Assembly (NCBI GenBank): GCA_021151765.1
Contig: JAGKWR010000016.1
Coordinates: 1-36,409, forward strand
Length of the DNA: 36,409 nt
DNA from: Alphaproteobacteria bacterium
Lineage (GTDB): Bacteria; Pseudomonadota; Alphaproteobacteria; Rickettsiales; UBA1997
Direction: 5' to 3'
Shown here: piece after piece, positions 7,347 through 15,191 of the stretch
Layout of the letters: every line of letters begins with the position of its first letter
Position numbering within the stretch: the stretch's first letter is position 1
Program-made: the position numbers and the translations under genes
Notes under the pieces: model-generated
Seen by the model: the letters and a program-made list of their open reading frames with translations, nothing else
Told to the model about the DNA's origin: nothing
Database searches by the model: none

Positions 7347-8342
7347 ATGTCATTATTAGACTCAAAACCAATCTACAAACCTTTTAATTATCCTTGGGCT
7401 TACGAGGCGTGGTTAAAACAACAACAAGTTCATTGGCTTCCAGAAGAAGTTCCTCTGGCTGATGACGTTCGTGACTGGAAACATAATTTGACCGTTTCTG
7501 AAAAAAACTTGCTGACTCAAATTTTCCGCTTCTTCACTCAAGCTGACATTGAAGTGAACAATTGCTATATGAAGCATTATTCAAAAGTTTTCCAACCAAC
7601 TGAAGTACAAATGATGTTGTCAGCGTTTTCCAATATGGAAACCGTACATATCGCTGCTTACTCTCATCTTCTTGACACAATCGGTATTCCAGAAACCGAG
7701 TATCAAGCTTTCATGAAATACAAAGAGATGAAGGATAAATATGATTATATGCATCAGTTCGGCACCAGCTCTTTGAAAGATATTGCGACAACTTTGGCGG
7801 TATTTGGCGGTTTTACAGAAGGATTACAACTTTTTGCATCTTTCGCAATTTTGTTAAATTTCCAGCGTTTTGGTAAAATGAAAGGAATGGGTCAAATTGT
7901 TGCATGGTCTGTTCGTGATGAAACTTTACACACGAATTCCATTATCAAACTTTTCCGTACTTTCATTCAGGAAAATCCTGATGTTTGGGACGAAGATTTG
8001 AAAAGCCGTCTTTACAAAGCTTGCGCTACAATTGTGCATTTTGAAGATGCCTTCATCGATCTTGCTTTTGAACTGGGAAACGTTGAAGGGTTGACTTCTC
8101 GTGAAGTGAAACGCTACATTCGCTACATTGCTGATCGTCGTTTGAACCAACTTGGATTGAAAGAAATTTATATGATTGATGACAATCCACTTCCTTGGCT
8201 TGACGAGATCTTAAATGGCGTTGAGCACACCAACTTCTTCGAGAATCGCGTTACTGAATACAGCAAATCTTCTACTACCGGAACTTGGGAAGATGTTTTC
8301 GCAGAAATCGATAATAATCGTCAAAAAATGTTAGGATTATAA
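7347..8342 (+). CDS. nrdB: Class I ribonucleotide reductase, beta (R2) subunit
   Basis: R2 houses the dimetal/tyrosyl-radical cofactor used by NrdA to make deoxyribonucleotides. The 331-residue protein has all expected ligands: Asp67, Glu98 and His101 (in NMETVHIAAYSHLL), Glu158, and Glu192 and His195 (in RDETLH). The radical tyrosine is present as Tyr105, four residues after His101, so this is not the Chlamydia-type tyrosine-less form. The C-terminus lacks an obvious change from the family. No nrdA is in the window. The leader carries two predicted NrdR boxes, so expression is probably coupled to the dNTP state. The leader ends in a CTAA-rich pyrimidine tract with no Shine-Dalgarno sequence. 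A modA-like gene begins three bases after the stop codon. Confidence 0.95.
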   Translation: MSLLDSKPIYKPFNYPWAYEAWLKQQQVHWLPEEVPLADDVRDWKHNLTVSEKNLLTQIFRFFTQADIEVNNCYMKHYSKVFQPTEVQMMLSAFSNMETVHIAAYSHLLDTIGIPETEYQAFMKYKEMKDKYDYMHQFGTSSLKDIATTLAVFGGFTEGLQLFASFAILLNFQRFGKMKGMGQIVAWSVRDETLHTNSIIKLFRTFIQENPDVWDEDLKSRLYKACATIVHFEDAFIDLAFELGNVEGLTSREVKRYIRYIADRRLNQLGLKEIYMIDDNPLPWLDEILNGVEHTNFFENRVTEYSKSSTTGTWEDVFAEIDNNRQKMLGL

Positions 8343-8345
8343 ATC

Positions 8346-9137
8346 ATGAAAAAGCCGATCAAAAATTTGTTAAGTTCAATTTTAGTCGGCTTTTTTTGTT
8401 TTGCTCTGCCTACAAAACTTTCTTACGCCACAACCACCCGCAACATCACAATCTTTGCCGAACAGAACATGACAACTGCTTTGGTAAAACTAGCTAGAAT
8501 CTATTCCCAAAAAAACCATATTGTTGCCACTGTAAATTTTAATTCTTCTTCTGAGCTAATGAATGACGTTGATTCAGGAGAGCCTGCCGACATCTTTATT
8601 TCCGCTCACAGTGGCTGGATCGATTCTTTAAAACAAAAAGGCTTAGTTGACATTTACAACACTGGATACATCGCTTACGATCGTTTAGTTCTAGCGACTT
8701 CAAAAGATAACCAGAATATTCCTGCACAACTACTTGAAAAAAATATCAGTTTGGAAAGTGCTTTAAAAATCTTGAATAAACAGAAAGCCACTCTTCTCAC
8801 CAACACCGAGGGTAGCTCTTCCGGGAAATTCAGCAAAGAACTAATAAATTTTTTGAATTTAGACGACTTAAAAGTCTTCACCAAACTTGGAGAAGATAAA
8901 TCACGAGATTTAGACTTGAATAATGATAATAGTCAGGGATACGCACTTATTCTTGCTAGCGAAGCCAAAACTCACAAAAATCTTAAAATTTTAGCCGAAC
9001 AAAAACAAACTAATATTATTTACCAAGCCTTAGTTATCGCTGGTGATAATATGGAAGTTGCTCGTGAATTTCTAAAATTTTTAAAAACGGATACTGCAAG
9101 GAATGTCCTGCGTAGTAATGGTTTTGTAGTCGATTAA
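8346..9137 (+). CDS. modA: ModA-like periplasmic molybdate-binding protein
   Basis: This looks like the substrate-binding protein of a molybdate/tungstate-type ABC transporter. A signal peptide covers residues 1-28, with likely cleavage after LSYA. The mature part shows ModA features: ITIFAEQNMTTALVKLARIY at the start, FNSSSELMNDVDSGEPADIFISAH, and a C-terminal AREFLKFLKTDTARNVLRSNGF. The length of 263 residues is normal. No modB or modC is nearby, so its partner permease is elsewhere or it has been repurposed. It starts three bases after nrdB, an odd pairing, and its first codons contain a terminator-like hairpin. Its TAA stop shares bases with the stop of the convergent CorC-type gene. The oxyanion specificity is not certain. 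Confidence 0.8.
   Translation: MKKPIKNLLSSILVGFFCFALPTKLSYATTTRNITIFAEQNMTTALVKLARIYSQKNHIVATVNFNSSSELMNDVDSGEPADIFISAHSGWIDSLKQKGLVDIYNTGYIAYDRLVLATSKDNQNIPAQLLEKNISLESALKILNKQKATLLTNTEGSSSGKFSKELINFLNLDDLKVFTKLGEDKSRDLDLNNDNSQGYALILASEAKTHKNLKILAEQKQTNIIYQALVIAGDNMEVAREFLKFLKTDTARNVLRSNGFVVD
8349..8397 (+). terminator. Terminator-like hairpin inside the modA signal-peptide codons
   Basis: AAAAAGCCGA (8349-8358) is perfectly complementary to TCGGCTTTTT (8386-8395), and the T-run continues to 8397. The 27-base loop is long for an intrinsic terminator, although A/T stretches inside it can pair. It could end nrdB transcripts unless ribosomes are translating modA. Confidence 0.45.
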
Positions 9138-10390
9138 GATCTGATTCTCTTAGATTTGATTAGTAACAAATCACTGCCTTTTTTCTTCAAAATTTCGAAG
9201 TAATAACCTTCAATCACAAAATTCTCTTTTTCTTCTGGAATACGCCCAAGTCTACTAATTACAAACGCTGCCAAATTATAAGCATCATCATCTTCAGCGA
9301 TATTCCAATCCAACTTTTTATTAATATCACGAATCAAAACCTTTCCAGCAATTTTGAAGGCTCCTGATTTGATCTTAATGATGTTGATATCAGAAATGTC
9401 TTCTTTCTCTTTAATATCACCGACAATTTCTTCCAAGATATCTTCAAGTGTGACCATTCCCAGCAAAGAGCCATATTCATCAATAACTAAAGCCATACGT
9501 CTTTTTCTTTTACGAAACAAGAAAAGTTGAGCGCGCAAACTATTACTCGCTGGCACAAACCACACATCCGTAATAATTGACTTCAGATCAAATTTACTCA
9601 AATCATGCTTGAAGAAGTGAAGTGCTTTGAGCAATTTACGCACATTCAAAATCGCCACCACATTTTCTTTATTTCCTTTCCACAGCGGAATTCTGGTGTA
9701 GCTGCTATCCAAAGCGAGCCTGACAATTTCTTTCACTGGCAATCCGATATTGATCATCTCGATGTCTTTACGATGCACCATAATCTCACTGATTTCGGTA
9801 TCAGCCAGATCCAACACGCCGTCAATCATGTCTTTGTCGTATTTGTAAATCGAACCTTCTTTGTGCTTCAAACTAATAGTATCACGAATCTCTTCCAACT
9901 CTGCCTGTGAAGATTTACTCTGAGCCGCTTCAAAGAAAAAATGAACAATACGATGAACGAAATCGGTAACTGGAAAAAATATCATCACCAAAAACTTAAT
10001 TACCGGAGCGAACATCAAAGCGATCTCGTTGGGATTTTTTACAGCAATAGTTTTAGGCAAAACTTCGGCAAAAATTATAACAACTGCTGTCATCACAAAA
10101 GTGGCGATTACTAAACCAGAATCACCAAACAGATTTATAAACAGACTCGTAGCGATTGCCGAGGACAAAATATTAATCGCATTATTGCCGAACAACATTG
10201 TACTAATTACTTTCTCGCGCTTGTCTAACAAACGCTCTAAAGTTTTGGCTCGTAAATTTCCCTCTGATGCTAAACGGTGAATCTTAGCTTTTGATGCAGC
10301 TGTAATTGCAGTTTCAAAACAAGAAAACAAAGCAGAAATCAGAATTAATCCAGCCACAGCCAGAAAATAAAGTTGGATCGAACTATCCAT
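9134..10390 (-). CDS. CorC/TlyC-type CNNM transmembrane protein with CBS pair
   Basis: This 418-residue protein belongs to the CorC/HlyC/TlyC family, linked to divalent cation export or resistance. Residues 1 to about 180 form the CNNM/DUF21 membrane domain, with hydrophobic segments starting LYFLAVAGLILISALFSCFE and a stretch around AEVLPKTIAVKNPNEIAL. A CBS pair follows (ISEIMVHRKDIEMI... then RRMALVIDEYGSLLGMVTLED), then a C-terminal transporter-associated CorC_HlyC domain (GAFKIAGKVLIRDINKKL). The rickettsial homologue TlyC was named a haemolysin, but that activity is not shown by sequence. The start lies 2 bp after the yejB stop codon, so the two genes are probably co-transcribed. The gene ends in a 4-base overlap with convergent modA. 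Confidence 0.9.
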   Translation of the reverse strand: MDSSIQLYFLAVAGLILISALFSCFETAITAASKAKIHRLASEGNLRAKTLERLLDKREKVISTMLFGNNAINILSSAIATSLFINLFGDSGLVIATFVMTAVVIIFAEVLPKTIAVKNPNEIALMFAPVIKFLVMIFFPVTDFVHRIVHFFFEAAQSKSSQAELEEIRDTISLKHKEGSIYKYDKDMIDGVLDLADTEISEIMVHRKDIEMINIGLPVKEIVRLALDSSYTRIPLWKGNKENVVAILNVRKLLKALHFFKHDLSKFDLKSIITDVWFVPASNSLRAQLFLFRKRKRRMALVIDEYGSLLGMVTLEDILEEIVGDIKEKEDISDINIIKIKSGAFKIAGKVLIRDINKKLDWNIAEDDDAYNLAAFVISRLGRIPEEKENFVIEGYYFEILKKKGSDLLLIKSKRIRS

Positions 10391-10392
10391 AT

Positions 10393-11478
10393 TTAGGAAG
10401 AAAAAGAATCGAAATTAAGTCGAGGATCGACAATTTTATAAGTGAAATCACTAATAACTGCGGTGATTAAGCCAACTAAAGTAAAAAAGTAAAGCGTACC
10501 AAACATCACAGGATAATCACGTGATATCGCCGCTTCATAACCCATTAACCCCAATCCATCGAGTGAGAAGATAACTTCCGTCAGCATTGAACCGGTAAAT
10601 AAAATTGAAATTATCGCCGCTGGAAAACCAGCAATAACTATCATCATAGCATTGCGAAAAACATGACGATAAAGCACTGCTCTTTGGTTTAATCCCTTGG
10701 CGTAAGCAGTTGTAACGTATTGTTTATTAATTTCTTCGAGAAAGGAATTTTTAACAAAAAAAGTCAGAGCAGCAAAACCACCAACCACCATCGAAATAAT
10801 TGGCAAAGTCATATGCCAAAAATAATCCATAATTTTCTGCCACCAATTTAATTCCTCAAAATTAGGAGAAACCAAACCATGCAGCGGAAAAATATGTAAA
10901 AAATTTCCGCCCGCAAAAAAGATAATCAGCAACATTGCGAACAAAAATGATGGCACAGCATGGCCAATAATTATAATTGTGCTGGTTGTTACATCAAACT
11001 TTGAGCCATCACGCAAAGCTTTTTTGATACCGAGTGGAATTGAGATTAAGTAAACCAACAAAGTGCTCCACAAGCCGATAGAAATTGACACTGGCAACTT
11101 TTCCCAAATTAAATCGATAACTTTTTTATCTTGGTAAAAACTGACACCAAAATCAAAGACCGCGAATTTTTTCACCATCATCCAGAAGCGCTCTTGGATG
11201 GGTAAATCAAAGCCATAAAGCGTTTTAATTTTAGCAATAATCTCCGCGTCAATTCCTACCGAACCACGATATTGTTGACTTTGATCGTTATTGGCGGTGA
11301 TCGTTGCGTTAACAACATTTGCAGTTGCCACTTCACCTGATGCTTGTGCCGCATGATTCATTTTGGCGATGAATTGTTCTACCGGACCACCAGGAGCGGT
11401 TTGCACAATCATAAAGTTGATTAATATGATTACGAAGAGAGTCGGAGGAATCAGAAAAAGGCGTTTTAAAAAATACAT
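10393..11478 (-). CDS. yejB: YejB-type ABC transporter permease (oligopeptide/microcin C)
   Basis: This is one of the two inner-membrane permeases of YejABEF-type peptide importers. At 361 residues it has the YejB pattern: MYFLKRLFLIPPTLFVIILI as the first membrane span, APGGPVEQF, then a long periplasmic insert rich in Asn/Ala/Gln, and about five further spans. The EAA loop is AYAKGLNQRAVLYRHVFRNA, followed by GFPAAIISILFTGSMLTEVIFSLDGLG. No yejA, yejE or yejF is adjacent; in many alphaproteobacteria they form one operon. It is followed closely by the CorC-type gene. The upstream spacer toward tolB contains a GC-rich tandem repeat and a terminator, so it needs a promoter in or after the repeat region. 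Confidence 0.92.
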   Translation of the reverse strand: MYFLKRLFLIPPTLFVIILINFMIVQTAPGGPVEQFIAKMNHAAQASGEVATANVVNATITANNDQSQQYRGSVGIDAEIIAKIKTLYGFDLPIQERFWMMVKKFAVFDFGVSFYQDKKVIDLIWEKLPVSISIGLWSTLLVYLISIPLGIKKALRDGSKFDVTTSTIIIIGHAVPSFLFAMLLIIFFAGGNFLHIFPLHGLVSPNFEELNWWQKIMDYFWHMTLPIISMVVGGFAALTFFVKNSFLEEINKQYVTTAYAKGLNQRAVLYRHVFRNAMMIVIAGFPAAIISILFTGSMLTEVIFSLDGLGLMGYEAAISRDYPVMFGTLYFFTLVGLITAVISDFTYKIVDPRLNFDSFSS

Positions 11479-11540
11479 TTTTTAGGTTTGGCGTTGTTTT
11501 GGTTTTCAGTTTTTTTTGGTGAAAATTTATTTTTTGGGAA

Positions 11541-11755
11541 TCGCCTGGGCGGAAGCACGCTTCCACCAAACTCAAAATCGAGTTCGGGATCGACACATCG
11601 CTTTTCTCGCTGCGCTCGAAGACGAAGTGTCGCCTGGGCGGAAGCATTCTTCCATCAAACTCAAAATCGAGTTCGGGATCGACACATCGCTTTTCTCGCT
11701 ACGCTCGAAGACGAAGTGTCGCCTGGGCGGAAGCATAGCTTCGCCCGCCTAAGGC
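11541..11755. repeat. GC-rich 89-bp tandem hairpin repeat (two full units plus a partial)
   Basis: Units start at 11542, 11631 and 11720 with an exact 89-bp period; the third is partial and changes after about 15 bases. Each unit contains a GGAAG...CTTCC hairpin whose loop differs between copies while the stem is kept, and a long imperfect palindrome running from GACACATCG to CGAAGTGTC. The final partial unit folds as GCCTGGGCGGAAGC against GCTTCGCCCGCC. The G+C content is far above the surroundings. It lies between tolB and yejB and looks like a palindromic intergenic element rather than a gene; open frames through it are not credible proteins. Confidence 0.8.
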
Positions 11756-11795
11756 TAAAAACGACCGTTTAGGTCGTTTTTTTTACGCCTTAGGC
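11747..11795 (-). terminator. tolB terminator with nested outer stem
   Basis: The inner stem AAAAACGACC (11757-11766) pairs with GGTCGTTTTT (11772-11781) around a 5-base loop, with T/A tracts on both sides, so it can act in both directions. An outer pair, GCCTAAGGC (11747-11755) with GCCTTAGGC (11787-11795), encloses it and includes the tolB stop codon (11790-11792). It separates tolB from the tandem repeat. Confidence 0.8.
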
Positions 11796-13184
11796 CCAAT
11801 CAGGGTCAGTGGCGCCTTCGGATTCGGGGGTTGGAAGTTCATACTCAAAACCAGTGATAATATCACAAATATACAAGCGCGGAATTGAATCTTTTCCGTA
11901 GGCGCCACGTTTTTTTGAGTAAATTATGTAACGACCATTTGGCGACCATTTGGCGCCTTCAACTAAATAACCTTTAGCCAAGATTTTCTCACCTTTACCG
12001 TTTGGCAACATCACGCCAACCATAAATTGATTGGCTTTGATTTTGGTAAACGCCACCAAATTTCCGTCGGGTGAGAAAGTTGGTTTAGAATAATTACCAC
12101 CACCGAAACTAATGCGTTTTACGCTATCTCCACTTGTGTCCATCACATAAATTTGCTGACCTTCATCACGATCTGATGCGAAAACAATTGATTTGCCATC
12201 TGGCGAATAAGCAGGAGTCGTGTCAATCGCCGGACTTTTGGTCAATCTTCGCGCCGTATTACTTAAAATATTCATCTCGTAAATATCGCTATTGCCGTCA
12301 TTAATTGCCGACATCACGATAATATTTTGATCTTTAGGATGAGTTGCAGCAGCAAAAGTTGTGCCGGAAAATCCGCCAACTTTTTTCGAACGCAAAGTAC
12401 GCAAGTCCATACTAAAAATTTGTGGCTGACGTTTTTCGAAATAGCGCAAATAAAAAATTTCTTCCGGTTTCTTTGAAAAAATCGGCGTCAAAACTAAGTC
12501 GCTGCCGTCAGTGATGGTATGATAATTTTCTCCGTCAAAATCAATCATGGCGATTTTTTTGGTGCGTTTTTTGAAATTACCAGTTTCTGCAACATACAAA
12601 ATTTGTGAATCGAAGTGGCTGATCTTTTCACCAGAAATCGCTTTAAAAATTTCTCCCGAAATTATGTTGGCCATTTTACGATAATTATCGCGTGATGCTG
12701 AATAAAATTTACCGAAAAGTTGACGCTGATCTAGAACATCCCACATTCTAATACGCACTTCTAAATTACCGACAGCGTCGCGATTAAATTGTCCAACAAT
12801 AATAGCCCCAATTCCCGCCTTGGCGTAACTTTCGAAATCTGGCAAAGATTCAACAGTAATAGCTTCTGGCAAATTTGCGGTCGCAGTATGATTTTTACCA
12901 ATTTCTGCAACCCCAATTTGAACTGGTTTTGGCATTTTGGTATCAAGATGACCACCTTGTTTTATGATTTCGAAAAGGTCAGTAGTTTTTAAATTACGAC
13001 GAATGCGCTCTAAAATTTCAGAGATTTCTCTGTTGGTCTGAGCATCGTTTGATTCGAATCCAAAAAATAAAATTTTAGTTTTTGGAACTTCTTCATTTTT
13101 TATCGAAAAAGATACGAAAGCAAAAGCTTGCGAGGCCTGGAAAGAAAGGAAAGCTAACGCTATAAGAAATCGAAGTGCTTTCAT
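11790..13184 (-). CDS. tolB: TolB, periplasmic beta-propeller of the Tol-Pal system
   Basis: TolB works with Pal and TolA in outer-membrane integrity and constriction. The 464-residue protein has a signal peptide (MKALRFLIALAFLSF...) with likely cleavage after AFA near residue 22, then the N-terminal TolB domain. From about residue 200 a six-bladed propeller follows, with repeated TPAYSPDGKSIVFASDRD, KPTFSPDGNLVAF and GAKWSPNGRYIIYS blocks. The length and order are normal. Pal and TolQRA are not in the window, although in most Proteobacteria tolB neighbours pal. It starts immediately after the hslV stop codon (TAAATG), so the two are co-transcribed. A clear terminator follows. Confidence 0.96.
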   Translation of the reverse strand: MKALRFLIALAFLSFQASQAFAFVSFSIKNEEVPKTKILFFGFESNDAQTNREISEILERIRRNLKTTDLFEIIKQGGHLDTKMPKPVQIGVAEIGKNHTATANLPEAITVESLPDFESYAKAGIGAIIVGQFNRDAVGNLEVRIRMWDVLDQRQLFGKFYSASRDNYRKMANIISGEIFKAISGEKISHFDSQILYVAETGNFKKRTKKIAMIDFDGENYHTITDGSDLVLTPIFSKKPEEIFYLRYFEKRQPQIFSMDLRTLRSKKVGGFSGTTFAAATHPKDQNIIVMSAINDGNSDIYEMNILSNTARRLTKSPAIDTTPAYSPDGKSIVFASDRDEGQQIYVMDTSGDSVKRISFGGGNYSKPTFSPDGNLVAFTKIKANQFMVGVMLPNGKGEKILAKGYLVEGAKWSPNGRYIIYSKKRGAYGKDSIPRLYICDIITGFEYELPTPESEGATDPDWA

Positions 13185-13736
13185 TTAGAGAGTCTCAATA
13201 ATTAAGTTGTTATTGGTGTAGACACAAAGATCTGAAGCAATTTTCATCGATTTTTTAACTATTTCTTCAGCACTAATTTCTTTAACATCAATCAAAGCAC
13301 GTGCTGCTGACAAAGCATAATTACCACCAGAGCCAATAGCTGCGATGCCATCTTCTGGTTCCAAAACGTCACCATTCCCGGTTAGAATTAGCGACACATC
13401 TTTATCAATTACGATCATCATCGCTTCCAAACGACGCAAATATTTGTCAGTACGCCAATCTTTAGCCAATTCAACACAAGCACGCATCAACTGATTTGGA
13501 TATTGTTCTAACTTGCTTTCCAATCTTTCAAAAAGCGTGAAAGCATCAGCCGTTGCGCCGGCAAAACCGCCAATAATTGAACCATCACCAAGTTTACGAA
13601 TTTTGCGCGCGTTTGATTTCAAAACAGTTTGTCCCAAAGAAACTTGGCCGTCACCAGCAATTGCAACTTTGCCATTTTTGCGCACAGCAAGAATAGTTGT
13701 TCCATAAATTTTGGATTGGTCGTTGTGATCGAACAT
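13185..13736 (-). CDS. hslV: HslV (ClpQ), peptidase subunit of the HslUV protease
   Basis: HslV forms the proteolytic dodecamer of HslUV. The catalytic threonine is at GTTILAVRKNGKVAIAGDGQ; the N-terminal propeptide must be removed to expose it, as known for the family. TVLKSNARKIRKL and the GSGGNYALSAARAL segment are also typical. I chose the ATG at 13736 (MFDHNDQSKIYGTT...), which gives 183 residues and a 12-residue propeptide as in relatives. An in-frame ATG at 13778 would add 14 residues (ALTLKIQNQKSKN) that look like translated leader. Neither start has a good Shine-Dalgarno sequence. The ATPase partner hslU is not in the window. It lies directly upstream of tolB and is divergent from an AmpG-like transporter. 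Confidence 0.93.
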   Translation of the reverse strand: MFDHNDQSKIYGTTILAVRKNGKVAIAGDGQVSLGQTVLKSNARKIRKLGDGSIIGGFAGATADAFTLFERLESKLEQYPNQLMRACVELAKDWRTDKYLRRLEAMMIVIDKDVSLILTGNGDVLEPEDGIAAIGSGGNYALSAARALIDVKEISAEEIVKKSMKIASDLCVYTNNNLIIETL

Positions 13737-13817
13737 ATTTTTTGATTTTTGATTTTGAATCTTAAGAGTAAGCGCCATCTTTTCTAAATCTAAAATTAAA
13801 ATCTAAAACTAAAATTG

Positions 13818-15068
13818 ATGAGTGCTCAAAAATCTTATAAAAATTTAGCAACAATTCTTTTTCTTGGAATTTCCAGTGGCTTACCTTTAGCCCTTATTCT
13901 TTCAACTCTTAAAGCCTCTTTGCTGGAAAAAGGATTTGATTTGAAAACCATCGGATTTTTTTCTCTAGTTTCCCTGCCTTACACTTTAAAATTTTGTTTC
14001 GCGCCTATCATCGATTCTTGTGCGATTCCATTTCTAACTAAAAAAATTGGTCAGCGCAAATCCTGGATAATTCTCACACAATTAATTTTAGCGATTTTTA
14101 TCTTTGCCCTCGGAGCTGCAACAATCACTAATGATGTAAATTTAATCGCTATTTTTGCTGTTCTCACAGCTTTTGCTTCTGCCAGCCAAGACATTGTGAT
14201 TGATGGTTATCGCATCGAATTGATCGAGAAAGAAAACCAAGGTTTGGCAGCTAGTTTTTATGTTTATGGTTATCGCATTGGTATGTTAATTTCTGGAGCC
14301 GGCGCTTTAATTTTAGCAGAAGTAACAAGTTGGGAAGTTGTATATTTTTTGATGTCCGCTTGTTCTTTGTTAATGATTATTGCGACAATTTTCGCCGAAG
14401 AAACCCGCAAAAACTTTGTGCAAAAAAGTCATGATTTTTCCTCATGGTTTAGAAATTCTATCATCTCACCTTTCGTTGATTTTACCCGTCATCAAAGCTG
14501 GTACGTAATTTTAGCTTTTATCATTTGTTTTAAATTAGGCGACGTTTTCGCCGGTAATTTAACTTTGCCTTTCTTGCTCGACATCGGCTACAGCAAAATT
14601 GAAATCGCCAGTATCGTCAAAACTTTTGGTTTATTTGCCACTTTGTTCGGCGTTTTTGTTGGCGGAGTTTTGGTCAAAAAAGTCGGCATCGTAAAATCTT
14701 TGTGGATCTCTGCCTTGCTGCAAATGGCATCGAATTTAACCTTCTCTTATTTGGCACAACTTGGCTATAATGTTGAAATGCTTTACGCGGTAATTTTTAT
14801 CGAAAATTTCAGCGGTGGCATTGGTGACGCCGTTTTCGTTGCTTACTTAAGTGGGCTTTGCTCAGTCGAATTTAGTGCTACACAATATGCCTTATTGGTT
14901 TCGTTCGCCACTTTGTCACGCAGTGTTTTGACATCAAGCGGCGGAATGTTCGCAGAAACTTTAGGCTGGTTTAACTTCTTTGTGTTATCTACTATCTTAG
15001 CAGTTCCTGGATTAATTTTTTTGGCGATATTGAGTAGAAAAAGGGAGAATTATTTAAGAAGAAGATAA
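13818..15068 (+). CDS. AmpG-like major facilitator transporter
   Basis: This 416-residue membrane protein has about twelve hydrophobic segments and the AmpG/PAT-like signature: LFLGISSGLPLALILSTLKA at the start, the DSCAIPF loop, GQRKSWIILTQ between spans 2 and 3, and ASQDIVIDGYRIELI in span 4. In Rickettsiales, AmpG paralogues are numerous; the E. coli protein imports muropeptides for cell-wall recycling, but other substrates are possible here. The start at 13818 (ATG, MSAQKSYKN) is preferred over an upstream TTG at 13815. The leader is CTAAA-rich with no Shine-Dalgarno sequence. It is divergent from hslV by less than 100 bp. No terminator is obvious before virB4. Confidence 0.9.
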   Translation: MSAQKSYKNLATILFLGISSGLPLALILSTLKASLLEKGFDLKTIGFFSLVSLPYTLKFCFAPIIDSCAIPFLTKKIGQRKSWIILTQLILAIFIFALGAATITNDVNLIAIFAVLTAFASASQDIVIDGYRIELIEKENQGLAASFYVYGYRIGMLISGAGALILAEVTSWEVVYFLMSACSLLMIIATIFAEETRKNFVQKSHDFSSWFRNSIISPFVDFTRHQSWYVILAFIICFKLGDVFAGNLTLPFLLDIGYSKIEIASIVKTFGLFATLFGVFVGGVLVKKVGIVKSLWISALLQMASNLTFSYLAQLGYNVEMLYAVIFIENFSGGIGDAVFVAYLSGLCSVEFSATQYALLVSFATLSRSVLTSSGGMFAETLGWFNFFVLSTILAVPGLIFLAILSRKRENYLRRR

Positions 15069-15191
15069 AACTATCGACTATTTTTGACTTAAGTATTCTT
15101 ACACGAAGAACTCTTACTTTACTTTTTTTCGTACAAAAATAACTTCTCTTCGTTCCCATTTATTTTCACAAATCCTTCATAAATTCCTGAA

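Noticed and set aside
7659..7661. Possibility that nrdB is the tyrosine-less Chlamydia-type R2
   Set aside because: Tyr105 is present four residues after His101, as in classical R2.
11333..11772. Several open frames across the 89-bp repeat
   Set aside because: Their peptides are the repeat translated in different frames; no start signals and no protein family.
15086..15110. TTGACT and TTAA-like half sites before virB4 as a promoter or CtrA site
   Set aside because: No acceptable -10 at 16-18 bp, and the second CtrA half site is poor.
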